From: Triatoma infestans
Taxonomy: Eukaryota; Arthropoda; Insecta; Hemiptera; Reduviidae
Direction: 5' to 3'
DNA: 64,000 nucleotides
Assembly (NCBI GenBank): GCA_011037195.1
Contig: JAAEAF010000351.1
Coordinates: forward strand, 62,001 to 126,000
The translations under genes were made by a program, and so were the position numbers. Below are positions 62,900-64,000 of this stretch, one piece after another. Position 1 is the stretch's first letter; each line of letters begins with the position of its first letter. The notes under the pieces were generated by a model. That model did no database searches and was not told where the DNA came from. It saw only the letters and a list, made by a program, of their open reading frames with translations.

Positions 62900-63890
62900 A
62901 ATTGTATCAAGATGTTTAGTGAATCTTTATACTTATATAGGTTTCATTCCGTACGTTGCACTGAAATATTATTTTATATAGAAGCTTAACGTTGGAGGTT
63001 TCCCCAGAATTTTTCCAAGAGTGTTATGAAGTTTTTCGAAAAGATCAAAAAGTTGCAAAGAACTGGAGAAAGTTAACTGTGATCTTCGGATTTCGACGAA
63101 AAACCTTCGATTTGTATACACCTAAAACAGTTTTTGAAGTTTTTTTTCTCTTTACGTTTTTTTGTGTATTTTGAAAAGGATACGTACAAAAAAAAATTGG
63201 TTTGAACTCAAACGATAGCGCAACGTTATAATGTTTTTAGTTGGGCCGGCCATAAAAATGGTGATGGGAATTTTGCTTGCATACCTGAGCGGCCTATAAT
63301 ATCATGAGGGAGCGCTCTATATTAAAACCAAGCAAGCTTGTATAAATTTAAATTTAAACGAACTGATAAAATCTCCAGTATCTCTCAAAAAACAATTTTT
63401 TCAGAAAAATGTTTAAAATAAAAGTAAATATAATCGTAAGAAATTATATTTACGCAACAAGTATTCCAAATAGTGTTGTAACCTTTTTCGAGAAAATTCC
63501 AAAAAAAACTCAAAAAACATATTCTGTAAAATTGCACTTCTTTCTGATATATCGATTTTTTTTACAATTTTGCATTTTATTAATGTTTCTAATGTATTCT
63601 AATTATTTTTATGTAGGTGGTAAACCACATATCTTACACTGAAATGGTACTTTAGAGGAAAGCATAACGCTACTGTTCCCATAATACAAAATTTTCCCGG
63701 GTAAATGTTCCAAATAAAAGTGATTGGTAATTATATTTATAAATAGTAGTATATTATAAAGTATAAAGAAAATCGTTAATTTGTCAATTAACTAATATTT
63801 TTCATTTCTCTTACGCCTAGTATGAGGAAGTATTGCGATCGAGCCAGATTTTCCAAATTGAGTTTTCACCGAAAATATATGTTTTAGGGT
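62900..63890 (-). repeat. Interspersed repeat, diverged copies to window end
   Basis: It contains ACTTTAGAGGAAAGCATAAC, AATGTTTAAAATAAAAGTAA and, near 63,820, AGGAAGTATTGCGATCGAGC with GAGTTTTCACCGAAAATATA, marking more than one copy in mixed orientation. TTGGGCCGGCCATAAAAATG at about 63,240 also occurs, changed, near 37,490. Noncoding. Confidence 0.5.
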
Positions 63891-64000
63891 CTTTGCTTTG
63901 TGATCATGAAATCTACAAATTGGTTATTATGGGTCTGTAAGTTAGTTTAAATTTTAAATTTGCACAAGCTTTGTTGGTTTTAAGATCTGAGCGCGCCATA

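Overview
This is a eukaryotic nuclear window, most likely from an arthropod (probably an insect) with an AT-rich, intron-heavy, transposon-filled genome. The evidence is GT-AG introns with AT-rich tails, arthropod-like versions of four conserved genes, and long introns packed with LINE, SINE, LTR and foldback repeats. I cannot name the species.

Layout. (1) 1,991-13,472, minus strand: eIF4B (translation initiation factor 4B), eight coding exons covering about the first 423 residues; the 3' end lies outside the window or was not found. The leftmost 2 kb holds a Ty1/copia gag relic and two tRNA-derived SINEs. A decayed Ty3/gypsy element with an LTR pair sits in one eIF4B intron (2,633-6,544). 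(2) 13,473-13,992: compact divergent promoter shared by eIF4B and the next gene. (3) 13,993-33,505, plus strand: asterless/CEP152, a centriole-duplication coiled-coil scaffold. I reassembled it as 19 exons of about 1,037 residues, close to the length of fly Asl; exon phases agree throughout. One intron holds a decayed partial copy of its own exon 11. (4) 34,600-37,260: defective non-LTR retrotransposon (minus). (5) 39,438-41,315, minus: CNOT10, a 625-residue TPR subunit of the CCR4-NOT deadenylase complex in one uninterrupted exon, unlike its intron-rich neighbours. (6) 42,870-46,240 and on to 50,250: LINE relics, foldback elements, a SINE, otherwise AT-rich sequence. (7) 50,506-50,553, plus: the first coding exon (16 codons) of an ANP32/Mapmodulin gene, followed by an intron that runs past the window end (at least 13.4 kb) and contains a SINE, a second LINE relic and many copies of a noncoding interspersed repeat.

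The most interesting signal is a set of dispersed, mostly inverted-paired repeats carrying hammerhead-ribozyme-like cores (CUGANGA, hairpin, GAAA, a short self-complementary stem III such as ACCGGU, then cleavage-type UC). Two families fit well, a third fits less well and a fourth is more degenerate. Several copies lie head-to-head in eIF4B and asl introns, so the pre-mRNAs of housekeeping genes should carry long hairpins with ribozyme-like ends. Such motifs are known from Penelope-like retroelements and retrozymes; no Penelope reverse transcriptase is visible here, so these would be non-autonomous.

The four host genes have no evident shared pathway. eIF4B and CNOT10 act on mRNA translation and decay, Asl on centrioles, ANP32 on chromatin/phosphatase control.
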